DNA of 49,051 nucleotides from an uncultured Methanobrevibacter sp. (GTDB lineage: Archaea; Methanobacteriota; Methanobacteria; Methanobacteriales; Methanobacteriaceae): the NCBI GenBank assembly GCA_902789505.1, contig CADAOO010000003.1, positions 1 to 49,051 on the forward strand. The letters run 5' to 3'. A program made the position numbers and the translations under genes. Below, piece after piece: positions 41,891-49,051 of the stretch; the stretch's first letter is position 1; each line of letters opens with the position of its first letter. The notes beneath the pieces are model-generated. The model ran no database searches, had not been told where the DNA came from, and saw nothing but the letters and a program-made list of their open reading frames with translations.

Positions 41891-42526
41891 ATGGACAACA
41901 ACAGGACAATTATTATACTTTTAGTGGTCATTATTGCTATTTTACTTCTTCTGATTGGAACTGTCGTTTTTCCATCATTAAACAAGGAGGATACAAAATT
42001 AGAAATAATCAGTTTGGATTCCCTTAATGATGGAGATAATTTGACCGTCCAGCTAACGGACCGCAACAATAGTTCGCTTTCAGGAAAATCTATTAAGATT
42101 TCATTAACCGGTCAAAATAACACTCAAGAATATACTGTCAAAACAGACTCAAACGGAATAGCTACACTTGCACTTTCTGAAGATAACGTTGGAAAATATA
42201 ATGTAACATGCATATTTGAAGGTGACGATACCTACAAGAAAAGTTCTGATTCAAAAGAAATTAACATCGAAAAGAGCGTTGCACAGGCAACACAATCAAC
42301 AAGCGCCGAAAATCCAATTGAAGCCAACAGACCAAAAAATAACCCTAATTATAAAGGTTACACACCAAACCATGAAAGCGAAGTAATCAACGGCTGGAAC
42401 CCTGCGGAACACGAAACCTATCGTGAACGCCTGAGCGACGGAACCGTGAGAATCCACTACGATGATCACTACTTTAGAATTGTTGACGAAAACGGATATG
42501 TCATAACTTACGGTTTTGGAGGTTGA
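41891..42526 (+). CDS. Membrane-anchored Ig-like surface protein
   Basis: 211 residues. One N-terminal helix (about 7-27) anchors it. Residues about 35-128 form an Ig-like domain of the Big_1/adhesin type: LTVQLTDRNNSSLSGKSIKISLTG, TVKTDSNGIATLAL and YNVTCIFEGDDTYKKS are its typical strands. The last 80 residues are polar and end in GYVITYGFGG. Such domains are common in adhesin-like proteins of Methanobrevibacter, though this is a short single-domain version. Partner and role are unknown. Confidence 0.8.
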   Translation: MDNNRTIIILLVVIIAILLLLIGTVVFPSLNKEDTKLEIISLDSLNDGDNLTVQLTDRNNSSLSGKSIKISLTGQNNTQEYTVKTDSNGIATLALSEDNVGKYNVTCIFEGDDTYKKSSDSKEINIEKSVAQATQSTSAENPIEANRPKNNPNYKGYTPNHESEVINGWNPAEHETYRERLSDGTVRIHYDDHYFRIVDENGYVITYGFGG

Positions 42527-42635
42527 AGCACACCAATTTGGAAATACTAAGATTCAATATTTTTCCACAAATGGAATAATCAAGTATTTTCCAGAATACA
42601 TATCCTTTTTATTTTTTAAAAACATAATAATATCA

Positions 42636-43541
42636 ATGATTGAAAAAATACCAATCCCCATTTGCGGACTAATTCTTGCACTGCTTTCCCTTGGAAACCT
42701 TTTAAATGACACTCATCCTTATTTAAAAGTGATTTGCGGATTGACCGCAGGAATTTTTCTTATTTTAATCCTGTCCAAACTGGTTTTATACCCTGAAAAC
42801 ATTAGGAAAGATTTCAAAAACCCCATTATCGTGAGCAATTCAGGTACTTTTTCCATGAGTTTAATGATTTTATCTACATATCTCTCATCATTTATACCTA
42901 ATATTGCATATGGTGTTTGGATATTGGGAGTAGGCCTTCATATTTTACTGATAATTTACTTTACCCATCATTTCATTATACGTAACTTTGATATTTTAAC
43001 AGTCTATCCAAGCTACTGGATAGTCTATATCGGAATCACCATGGGAGCAATAACCGCGCATGCACATGGTCTTGATGAAATCGGATTTGTTTTCTTTCTG
43101 ATCGGATTTGCTGCAATGATTATAACATTACCACTCGTAATCTACCGATACCTTAAATACAGCAGCATTCCCGATGCGAATAAGCCCCTGATATGTATTT
43201 TCACCGCCGTTTTGAGCATACTGATTGTAGGATATCTCAACTCATATAACACAATATCAATTGAATTTTTAGAAGTAATGTATTTATTCGCATGCATATT
43301 TTACATATTTGCACTGGCGAAATTTATAGAATACAGAAATCTTGATTTTTATCCTAGCTTTTCAGCATTCACATTCCCATTTGTAATCAGCGGACTTGCC
43401 ACAAGGGGAGTGATTTCAAAAATAGGTTCAGATATCATCTTAAGCGGTGTTTTAACTTTTCAGACAATTATAGCGACGGCTGCAGTATTATATGTTATGG
43501 TAAAATATATAAAATTTTTAAGTAGAAATGAGTCTACTTAA
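42636..43541 (+). CDS. TDT-family transporter (TehA/SLAC1-like)
   Basis: About 301 residues with ten membrane helices. The start MIEKIPIPICGLILALLSLG matches the family's IPIP/GLA beginning. The long frame begins at a TTG at 42516 inside the previous gene, and the extra 40 residues are not family-like, so I start at ATG 42636. The family carries C4-dicarboxylates, anions or tellurite. Relation to tellurite resistance is doubtful without further evidence. Its last bases overlap the sepF stop on the opposite strand. Confidence 0.85.
   Translation: MIEKIPIPICGLILALLSLGNLLNDTHPYLKVICGLTAGIFLILILSKLVLYPENIRKDFKNPIIVSNSGTFSMSLMILSTYLSSFIPNIAYGVWILGVGLHILLIIYFTHHFIIRNFDILTVYPSYWIVYIGITMGAITAHAHGLDEIGFVFFLIGFAAMIITLPLVIYRYLKYSSIPDANKPLICIFTAVLSILIVGYLNSYNTISIEFLEVMYLFACIFYIFALAKFIEYRNLDFYPSFSAFTFPFVISGLATRGVISKIGSDIILSGVLTFQTIIATAAVLYVMVKYIKFLSRNEST
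43518..43541. terminator. Bidirectional hairpin shared by TDT and sepF genes
   Basis: TTAAGTAGA (43518-43526) pairs perfectly with TCTACTTAA (43533-43541), 6-base loop. The right arm contains the TDT stop (43539-43541) and the complement of the sepF stop (43538-43540). Seven T follow on the plus strand. Confidence 0.65.
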
Positions 43542-44098
43542 CTTTTTTTAATTAATTTGACCTTTTTAGGAGAAAGGATAATCAAATTTCTTTCATCACA
43601 ACGTGAAAGCAATAATGCTTGAGTATCATATCTTTCTCTCAATAGCTTAACTTTTTCACCGGCCAATTTGAAATTGGCAGGGCTTTCTCTTTCTAAAAAA
43701 GATAAATCTACAATTACCGGATTTTTCTCTTCAAGAATCTGGTCAATTACATAGTTAACATCATCAATTGATTTTGGCCGGATTAGAACAATTTCATAAA
43801 AGGACTGTTCCGGAACAATCACATAATCATCATAGTCATCGTAAATCGGTGTTGGCCTTGGCATTGATTCCGGATTGGGATTCTGATTGGGAGTGCTTTG
43901 AGGATTAACATCTCTGTTTTGAGATTCCTGGCGCGGAGTATAAGTTTCTGGACCGTTTCTTAAATTATTGATTTCCCTTTTAAACTCATCACCCAGTCCC
44001 TGTATAATATTTGAAAAACTGCCTTCACCGGCATCCTTCTTGTCGGATTGTGTTTCTTCAAAACCTAAACTTCTTTTTAATGAATCTGTAAAGCCCAT
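43538..44098 (-). CDS. sepF: Cell division protein SepF (archaeal)
   Basis: 186 residues. The N terminus MGFTDSLKRSLGF is an amphipathic membrane-targeting helix. A long Asn/Pro/Gln-rich linker follows (about 45-85). The C-terminal SepF domain is clear: EIVLIRPKSIDDVNYVIDQILEEKNPVIVDLSFLERESPANFKLAGEKVK. In archaea SepF anchors FtsZ to the membrane during division and is used by methanogens with FtsZ. It lies 5 bp after a DUF1611 gene, so both share a transcript. Confidence 0.93.
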   Translation of the reverse strand: MGFTDSLKRSLGFEETQSDKKDAGEGSFSNIIQGLGDEFKREINNLRNGPETYTPRQESQNRDVNPQSTPNQNPNPESMPRPTPIYDDYDDYVIVPEQSFYEIVLIRPKSIDDVNYVIDQILEEKNPVIVDLSFLERESPANFKLAGEKVKLLRERYDTQALLLSRCDERNLIILSPKKVKLIKKS

Positions 44099-44103
44099 TT
44101 AAA

Positions 44104-45165
44104 TTACTCCTCTAAAAATTCGATTATGGCATCTAGCAATTTATCTGCACCGTTATTATAAACGTCTTCAGCAGGCAATCCGAATTCTGATTCAAAAGAC
44201 TGGAGTGTCATATCATCATCTGCATTCTTAAGATTGATTGACAGACCGACAACTTTTGTAGGTTCAATCGCTTCAATTGCCTTTATTTCTTCAGTAATGC
44301 CTTTCGGTTCTCTGTAAGGGTGATTTGGCCTGTGTCCGACAATAACTGCATCAGGAGCACATCCAATTAAAATAGCTGCAGACAAACCCCTTGGATGAGG
44401 GTTTCCATCTTCTGTCAAGCTGGATTGGCCTTCAACAAAAATAATATCTGGCTTTTTGTTGTCTTCCACATATTTAATGGCGGACAATACTGCTGCAGGA
44501 ACATCCATAGCGGACAAGCTTCCTGCCCTGAAGTTAAAATCAGTCGGTTCTTCCAAACCCATTTCATCAGTTGAAATAATTGCAGGAGTCAAGCCTCTTT
44601 CCATAGAGGCAATCCCTAATTTTTTGGTTGTTGTTCTTTTACCGCATTCCTGAGAAGTTCCTCCAACAAAAATCACCGGAGCATTAGGAACATATGATAT
44701 TTTCGGCAAGACTTCACATGACTTTTCAGGAGCTATGCCTGATATCATCTCAACAACATCTAATCTTGGACCTATTTCCTTAATAACAACATTTTTTGCA
44801 TCTGCAAATTTCTTCAATGATAAATTTTCGCTGACTGATAATGATCTGAATGAAGTGATGACATTCAATCCTGCATCAATAGCCTGAACTGCATATTTCA
44901 GTGCAGCCCCTTCAGCACCAATAGGCAACATGATGACAAGTGATTTGGCCTCAGGTGCAGCTTCCAAACACTCTTCTAAACTGCCTGCAACTGTATGACC
45001 ACAAAAATCCTTTCCCTGTTTATTAACATTATCATCAATGAATCCTACGGCTTCAACACCTTCAAAATTGGAGAATTTTTCTCCACCTCCACCGCAACCA
45101 ACTACAATGAATGGATTTAAGTCTTGAATTTCTTTAACTGATTTTACTGAATACAACAATTTCAC
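44104..45165 (-). CDS. DUF1611 family protein
   Basis: 353 residues in two parts. The first (about 15-150) is Rossmann-like, starting [20 protein letters not shown]. The second has a P-loop-like [17 protein letters not shown] (about 165-181) and later [17 protein letters not shown] and [11 protein letters not shown], the family's hallmark. Some bacterial members (DgcN) act in D-glutamate metabolism; function in methanogens is unknown. The neighbouring sepF begins 5 bp downstream, which hints at a task in growth or envelope metabolism, but that is inference. Confidence 0.85.
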   Translation of the reverse strand: MKLLYSVKSVKEIQDLNPFIVVGCGGGGEKFSNFEGVEAVGFIDDNVNKQGKDFCGHTVAGSLEECLEAAPEAKSLVIMLPIGAEGAALKYAVQAIDAGLNVITSFRSLSVSENLSLKKFADAKNVVIKEIGPRLDVVEMISGIAPEKSCEVLPKISYVPNAPVIFVGGTSQECGKRTTTKKLGIASMERGLTPAIISTDEMGLEEPTDFNFRAGSLSAMDVPAAVLSAIKYVEDNKKPDIIFVEGQSSLTEDGNPHPRGLSAAILIGCAPDAVIVGHRPNHPYREPKGITEEIKAIEAIEPTKVVGLSINLKNADDDMTLQSFESEFGLPAEDVYNNGADKLLDAIIEFLEE

Positions 45166-45346
45166 CCCTATAACTTATAATTTATAATTATCCCTGTAAT
45201 CTATTATCCTACCATTTTTGAAAAAAATCATAAAAATAATATTATATTATTAAATATAATTTTTCATATTAATAAATGTAAATGTTTATAGAAGAATAAT
45301 TAATAAATATATTATTAATCAAAAAAATCAAAAGGAGAATATTTGC

Positions 45347-46291
45347 ATGAGAAAACCTTATGTTATTTTAATTGGAAGTGCATCAGGGATTGGAAAATCA
45401 ACAATAGCTGCTGAACTAGCCAAACAACTGCATATTAAACATTTGATTGAAAGTGACTTCATTAGAGCTGTAGTACGTGGCATTATTGGTAAGGAATATG
45501 CTCCAGCACTTCATAGCTCCTCTTATGATGCATATAAACACTTGAGAAATAAGAGCCGTTATGAAGATTATAATGAATTGGTATCTTCAGGGTTTGACGA
45601 ACATGCATCATATGTAATTCCCGCTCTGGAAAAAATAATTCAAAGGGCAATCACAGATTATGATGATATTATAATTGAAGGGGTTCATCTGGTTCCCGGA
45701 TTAATTGACACAGACCAGTTCAGGGAATATGCCAACATATATTTCTTCATATTAAGTTCCGATGAAGAGTCCCACAAGGAAAGGTTTGTCAAAAGGGCAA
45801 TTCAAATCCAAAGGGGTGGAAAGCAACTGGATTTCTTTAAAGAAAATCGTATTATCCACAACCACCTTTTAAGGCAGGCCGAAAAGAATGATGTTGATGT
45901 AATTAAAGCTGAAAGCATTGACAAAACCCTGGACAGTATTTTGGCAATTATCAACAAATCCTGCACAACAATCAAATTAATCAACACCGTTGATGAGGTG
46001 GCGGATGTCATAAACATCATAATCACTCAAAACAACGGGTCTCTTGAAAAGGTATCATACAACATTCCCGGCTTTAAAGAGCCCTTGATTAGAAATATTA
46101 ATGTCAGTGACGTTGCCTCAGCCGAGAAATTTCTAAATAAAATCAATGACGATGAAGACAAAAAAGAATATCTGAGCAAATTATATGATCTGTCAGATTA
46201 CCGGAACACCACCATATGTGCTTCAAACCGGGAAAGATTAGATAAAATAATTGATGAATTGAATGAAAAAGGATATGTTTTAAATGAGTGA
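45347..46291 (+). CDS. 2-phosphoglycerate kinase
   Basis: 314 residues. The P-loop GSASGIGKS (about 10-18) starts a kinase domain, and the segment IIIEGVHLVPGL and the acceptor-binding ESDFIRAVVRGI are those of 2-phosphoglycerate kinase. The enzyme makes 2,3-bisphosphoglycerate, the precursor of the cyclic form that methanogens store. The last 100 residues form a separate small domain. GGAG precedes the ATG. The ZPR1 gene overlaps its end by 8 bp in ATGAGTGA. Confidence 0.9.
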   Translation: MRKPYVILIGSASGIGKSTIAAELAKQLHIKHLIESDFIRAVVRGIIGKEYAPALHSSSYDAYKHLRNKSRYEDYNELVSSGFDEHASYVIPALEKIIQRAITDYDDIIIEGVHLVPGLIDTDQFREYANIYFFILSSDEESHKERFVKRAIQIQRGGKQLDFFKENRIIHNHLLRQAEKNDVDVIKAESIDKTLDSILAIINKSCTTIKLINTVDEVADVINIIITQNNGSLEKVSYNIPGFKEPLIRNINVSDVASAEKFLNKINDDEDKKEYLSKLYDLSDYRNTTICASNRERLDKIIDELNEKGYVLNE

Positions 46292-46862
46292 AAAAGAATT
46301 AGGCGAAATGATTATTAAATGTCCTGCATGCGGAATCGAAGGGGTTGCCAAATCAATAATGAAAGAGCTTGAAATACCTCATTTTGGTAAGGTTTTAGAA
46401 ACAACACTCCTATGTCCATCCTGCGGATTCAGACACAGTGATGTTATTGCACTTGAACAGAACGACCCTGCAAAATACGTTTTGGAAATAAATAAAAACA
46501 ATTTATCCATCAGAGTAGTCAGGTCACAGTCAGCAACGGTCATAATACCTGAAGTCGGCGTTAAAGTAGAGCCCGGACCAAAATCCGAAGGGTATGTGAC
46601 AAATGTTGAAGGTGTACTGACACGTTTTGAAAGTGCAGTTAAAAAAGCCTTGAATTTATTCGATGACGACGAGTCACAAGCTAATGCAAAAAAGACATTG
46701 GCACAAATTCAAGAGCTTAAAAAAGGAAACGGCACTGCAACATTAATAATTCTCGATCCGTTTGGACAAAGCAACATCGTCAGCGAAAAAGTAGAAATAC
46801 TTGAAATTCCGGAAGATGAATTGCGTGAACTGAAAACAGGATTCAGCAATCTTGACAATTAA
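46284..46862 (+). CDS. ZPR1-type zinc-finger protein
   Basis: 192 residues with one ZPR1 zinc finger: C13 and C16 (CPACG), then C44 and C47 (CPSCGFRHSDV). The C-terminal region VEGVLTRFESAVKKALNLF and LIILDPFGQSNI match the rest of the ZPR1 domain. In eukaryotes ZPR1 assists translation factor eEF1A; archaeal ZPR1 proteins are untested. It overlaps the kinase gene by 8 bp and is co-translated with it. Confidence 0.93.
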   Translation: MSEKELGEMIIKCPACGIEGVAKSIMKELEIPHFGKVLETTLLCPSCGFRHSDVIALEQNDPAKYVLEINKNNLSIRVVRSQSATVIIPEVGVKVEPGPKSEGYVTNVEGVLTRFESAVKKALNLFDDDESQANAKKTLAQIQELKKGNGTATLIILDPFGQSNIVSEKVEILEIPEDELRELKTGFSNLDN

Positions 46863-46942
46863 AAAGAGAAATGCCAAAACATTTATTGTCATTATGTTTG
46901 CATATAGCTGAATCTAATTAATTTTTAGTAAATGTAATGATA

Positions 46943-46990
46943 TTTTTTGTCGTGAAAATGATGACAAAAAAATTTTTATAATATTTTGTC
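46943..46990 (+). promoter_or_regulatory. Repeated TTTTGTC motifs before the HTH gene
   Basis: TTTTTTGTC (46943-46951) is inverted as GACAAAAAA (46963-46971), with a further direct copy TTTTGTC at 46984-46990. A TATA-like TTTATAAT lies between about 46975 and 46982. Start at ATG 47005 would then give an almost leaderless transcript. The arrangement looks like an operator, or the remains of a mobile-element end. Confidence 0.4.
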
Positions 46991-47004
46991 AAGAGATATA
47001 CTTC

Positions 47005-47395
47005 ATGGCAAGGCAGGTCAATATCAATAAAGATGTTCCCATCTCTGAAATTCGTAAGGTTAAAAGGGATTTGCAAAAATTTGTTGATTTATATGAAAAA
47101 ATTACATTTATTGAGGAAATTTACTGTGACAATAGTGTAAAATCTGCCATGGAAAAAAGAGGAAAAACAGCACAAACCGGTTATAAATGGGTTAAAGACT
47201 GGAATGAAAAAATTGTCTGACCTTCAATTTAAAGTTTTAAGAGAAAATATTATCTCAAAAGGACTATCTAGCATTCAAGAAGTTAAAATAGAGATAAAAA
47301 ACGAGTTTGGAGTTGTTTATTCTGAAAGACATCTCAGACGTCTTATTTTTGATTTGGGTCTTGAAGACCTGATTATTTCAAATCACATCAAATAA
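47005..47395 (+). pseudogene. IS630-type helix-turn-helix region, split by a one-base frameshift
   Basis: Two frames, 47005-47220 (71 residues) and 47204-47395 (63 residues), overlap by 17 bp. The second begins in GAATGAAAAAATTG, where six A occur. Removing one A joins them into WNEKLSDLQFKVLREN with no break. The joined protein of about 130 residues has a first helix-turn-helix and then the winged domain LSSIQEVKIEIKNEFGVVYSERHLRRLIFDLGL, as at the N terminus of IS630-family transposases. The DDE catalytic part is absent, since the frame ends at 47395. So it is a truncated transposase remnant or a repurposed DNA-binding protein that may be read by slippage. Confidence 0.65.
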
Positions 47396-47604
47396 TTTTA
47401 AATATGATTTTTTTTGTCCGTTTTCTTTTTTCAAACCATATTCATTTAACCATATTACAATTGGAGTGTAATTTTTGCACAAAAAAATTTTTTAAATTGT
47501 ATAATGTTCATTTTTAATATATTTTTTTAAAAATTATTTATATAAATTAATTTTATATATTCTTTTTAATATAATTTATTTTAATAATTATTAGAGTGTA
47601 TATT

Positions 47605-48990
47605 ATGAATGTTAAATTTGATAGAGGAATGTCAACATTACTTGTTTTCATTATCGCAGCAGCTATTTTAAGTGCTGCGCAAAGTGTGGTAACAACAGGT
47701 ATTGCAGGAATTATGGCGGACTTTCATGTTTCTTCGACTACTGCCCAATGGATTTATTCTTCATTCCTGTTAGTTTTAGGAGTTATGATACCATTATCCG
47801 CTTATATCACTCGTCGTTTTAAAGTTAAAACAATCCTATTGTTTTCTTTGACCTTGTTTTTAGTTGGATCTTTATTGGCATATGTATCCCAGAATATTTT
47901 TGTATTAATCATAGCCAGAGTCATACAGGCTATCGGTTCTGGAATTTTACTTCCTATCACTCAAATCGTGCTTTTAAAGGTTATTCCCGAGGAAAAATGG
48001 CAGGTTTATATGGGTTTATTTGGTTTCATAATCGGAATTGCCCCTGCGCTAGCTCCAACTGCAGGAGGAATGATTATTGATTATGTTGGATGGAGATCCA
48101 TATTTTTAATCTTTGCAGGTGTGATATTTGTTTTAATATTGATTGCATCAGTTGTTGTTAAATTGGAATTTGAAACCGGAGAATATCCATTGGATATTTT
48201 GTCCTTAATCTTATGTGTTTTGGCATGTGTTGGAATAATGCTTGGATTTTCAAACATTGCAGGATATGGATTTGATTTGGTTTATGTGATTTTACCGATT
48301 GTTATAGGTACATTAAGTTTAATAATATTTGTACGTCGTCAATTTGGCATTAAAACACCATTGCTAGATTTGCATGCTTTAAAAAATAAATATTTCTTTT
48401 TTGGAACATTATTTTCAGCACTGCTCTATTTCACAATGTGTGGATTGAATGTTATAATGCCCCTGTTTGTTCAAACCGTCACTTCCCACAATGCAACAAC
48501 TTCCGGTTTAATTCTGCTTCCCGCAACTCTTGTCATGATTGTGTTTAATTTTATAGGGCCTTTACTGGCCAATAAAATTGGTGTTAGAAAAGTATTGATT
48601 CTGTCATGTCTATTTTCAATTGTTGGCTATCTGATAATGATGACCTATGATCCAAACACAACTGTTGAATATATGATTGCTACTCAAATAATAAGAGCTA
48701 TCGGTGCAGGTTTGGGTTTGATGCCTGCTGTAACATGGACCATTGCTGTTGTATCGGGTGATGTGGAAGATGCGACAGCTATCAACAATACCGTAAGACA
48801 GATTATCGGAGCGATAGGATCTGCTGTTGCTGTGGTGTTAATGACTGTTTTTGCAGGAGGAACACTGGCTCATAATCGTGTTTCAGTAACTGCATTTGGA
48901 CAGACTTCATTAATCATGGCTATTTTGGCAGTTATCTCTTTAGTGATTGTAATATTATATATCAAAGATGAAATTCATGATTTAATGTAA
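47605..48990 (+). CDS. MFS exporter, DHA2 (EmrB/QacA-like) family
   Basis: 461 residues from ATG 47605; a GTG at 47596 lies three codons earlier. About 14 membrane helices. The motif A-like loop AYITRRFKVKTIL and the motif C-like GFIIGIAPALAPTAGGMIID point to drug:proton antiporters of the DHA2 group. The first helix has TTGIAGIMADF where the usual motif D1 reads DxTIVNVALP, so the common acidic residue is missing. The exported compound is unknown. It may have been acquired together with the adjoining transposase-like remnant, but that is inference. Confidence 0.9.
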   Translation: MNVKFDRGMSTLLVFIIAAAILSAAQSVVTTGIAGIMADFHVSSTTAQWIYSSFLLVLGVMIPLSAYITRRFKVKTILLFSLTLFLVGSLLAYVSQNIFVLIIARVIQAIGSGILLPITQIVLLKVIPEEKWQVYMGLFGFIIGIAPALAPTAGGMIIDYVGWRSIFLIFAGVIFVLILIASVVVKLEFETGEYPLDILSLILCVLACVGIMLGFSNIAGYGFDLVYVILPIVIGTLSLIIFVRRQFGIKTPLLDLHALKNKYFFFGTLFSALLYFTMCGLNVIMPLFVQTVTSHNATTSGLILLPATLVMIVFNFIGPLLANKIGVRKVLILSCLFSIVGYLIMMTYDPNTTVEYMIATQIIRAIGAGLGLMPAVTWTIAVVSGDVEDATAINNTVRQIIGAIGSAVAVVLMTVFAGGTLAHNRVSVTAFGQTSLIMAILAVISLVIVILYIKDEIHDLM

Positions 48991-49013
48991 TTTCGTCTTA
49001 TTCTTATTTTTTA
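48991..49013 (+). terminator. T-rich end after the MFS gene
   Basis: TTTCGTCTTATTCTTATTTT and neighbouring T runs follow the stop codon directly. Archaeal termination often needs only T tracts. No clear stem is seen. Confidence 0.35.
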
Positions 49014-49051
49014 ATATGGAAAAAAAGTTAATTGACTTGATTTAAAAAAAA

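Noticed and set aside
42516-42635. 40-codon extension of the TDT transporter from a TTG
   Set aside because: Not family-like and overlaps the end of the Ig-like gene. ATG 42636 gives the expected IPIPICGL start.
1-49051. tRNA or rRNA genes
   Set aside because: I looked for T-loop (GGTTCGAATCC-like) and long GC-rich stems against the AT-rich background and found none. A covariance-model scan would be decisive.

Overview
The window is AT-rich, densely coded DNA from a methanogenic archaeon of the Methanobacteriales, most likely Methanobrevibacter. The markers are an archaeal nascent-polypeptide-associated complex subunit, archaeal-type glycyl-tRNA synthetase, the CoM/CoB-dependent fumarate reductase subunit TfrB, a 2-phosphoglycerate kinase, a methanogen-specific DUF1724 regulator, archaeal SepF, indolepyruvate oxidoreductase IorAB and a tungstate/molybdate uptake operon. 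The genus is inferred from gene content and base composition; no rRNA was seen. No tRNA, rRNA or CRISPR array is visible.

Layout. 1-5.5 kb: argB, a QueG-like iron-sulfur protein and several small or membrane proteins of unknown role. 5.5-7.5 kb: a MarR regulator with its MATE exporter. 7.5-11.4 kb: a PD-(D/E)XK-like protein, then an operon of a methyltransferase with TarI and TarJ (CDP-ribitol synthesis, unexpected in an archaeon), a second methyltransferase copy and a tiny basic protein. 11.4-16.5 kb: argJ, then a run holding a small membrane protein, a membrane protein with a GGDEF/cyclase-like palm, an NYN-type RNase with a duplicated C-terminal module, a CpdA-like phosphodiesterase and NAC. 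16.5-24.4 kb: ferredoxin-type aldo/keto reductase, Tag glycosylase, the modA-mop-modB-modC operon, a PNPOx-like flavoprotein, an archaeal glutamate-synthase-like protein and an Sfp-type phosphopantetheinyl transferase. 24.5-28.7 kb: a YhgE/Pip membrane protein, a 581-bp gene-free stretch, and a sodium:solute symporter coupled to a 38-residue membrane peptide. 28.8-34.5 kb: aryl-CoA ligase, tandem ACT protein and IorAB (aryl acid activation and reductive carboxylation), interrupted by an Rpn-like nuclease and a small unknown. 34.5-40.1 kb: tfrB, a SpoU-type RNA methyltransferase, a ferredoxin protein, dcd and glyS. 40.1-47 kb: DUF1724 regulator, TatD-like hydrolase, an Ig-like surface protein, a TDT-family transporter, DUF1611-sepF, 2-phosphoglycerate kinase and a ZPR1 protein. 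47-49 kb: a frameshifted IS630-type helix-turn-helix remnant and an MFS exporter.

The strongest candidate for something undescribed is the 12.7-16.1 kb run, where an RNase, a palm-domain membrane protein and a phosphodiesterase lie together in an arrangement typical of nucleotide second-messenger systems. Other notable points are the TarIJ pair, the orphan Sfp transferase, the symporter-coupled micropeptide, repeat-rich operators at several promoters, and a recurring architecture in which one hairpin contains the stop codons of both genes of a convergent pair. Where an upstream in-frame extension lacked support, I chose the start with a ribosome binding site or a family-consistent N terminus, and say so in the entry.
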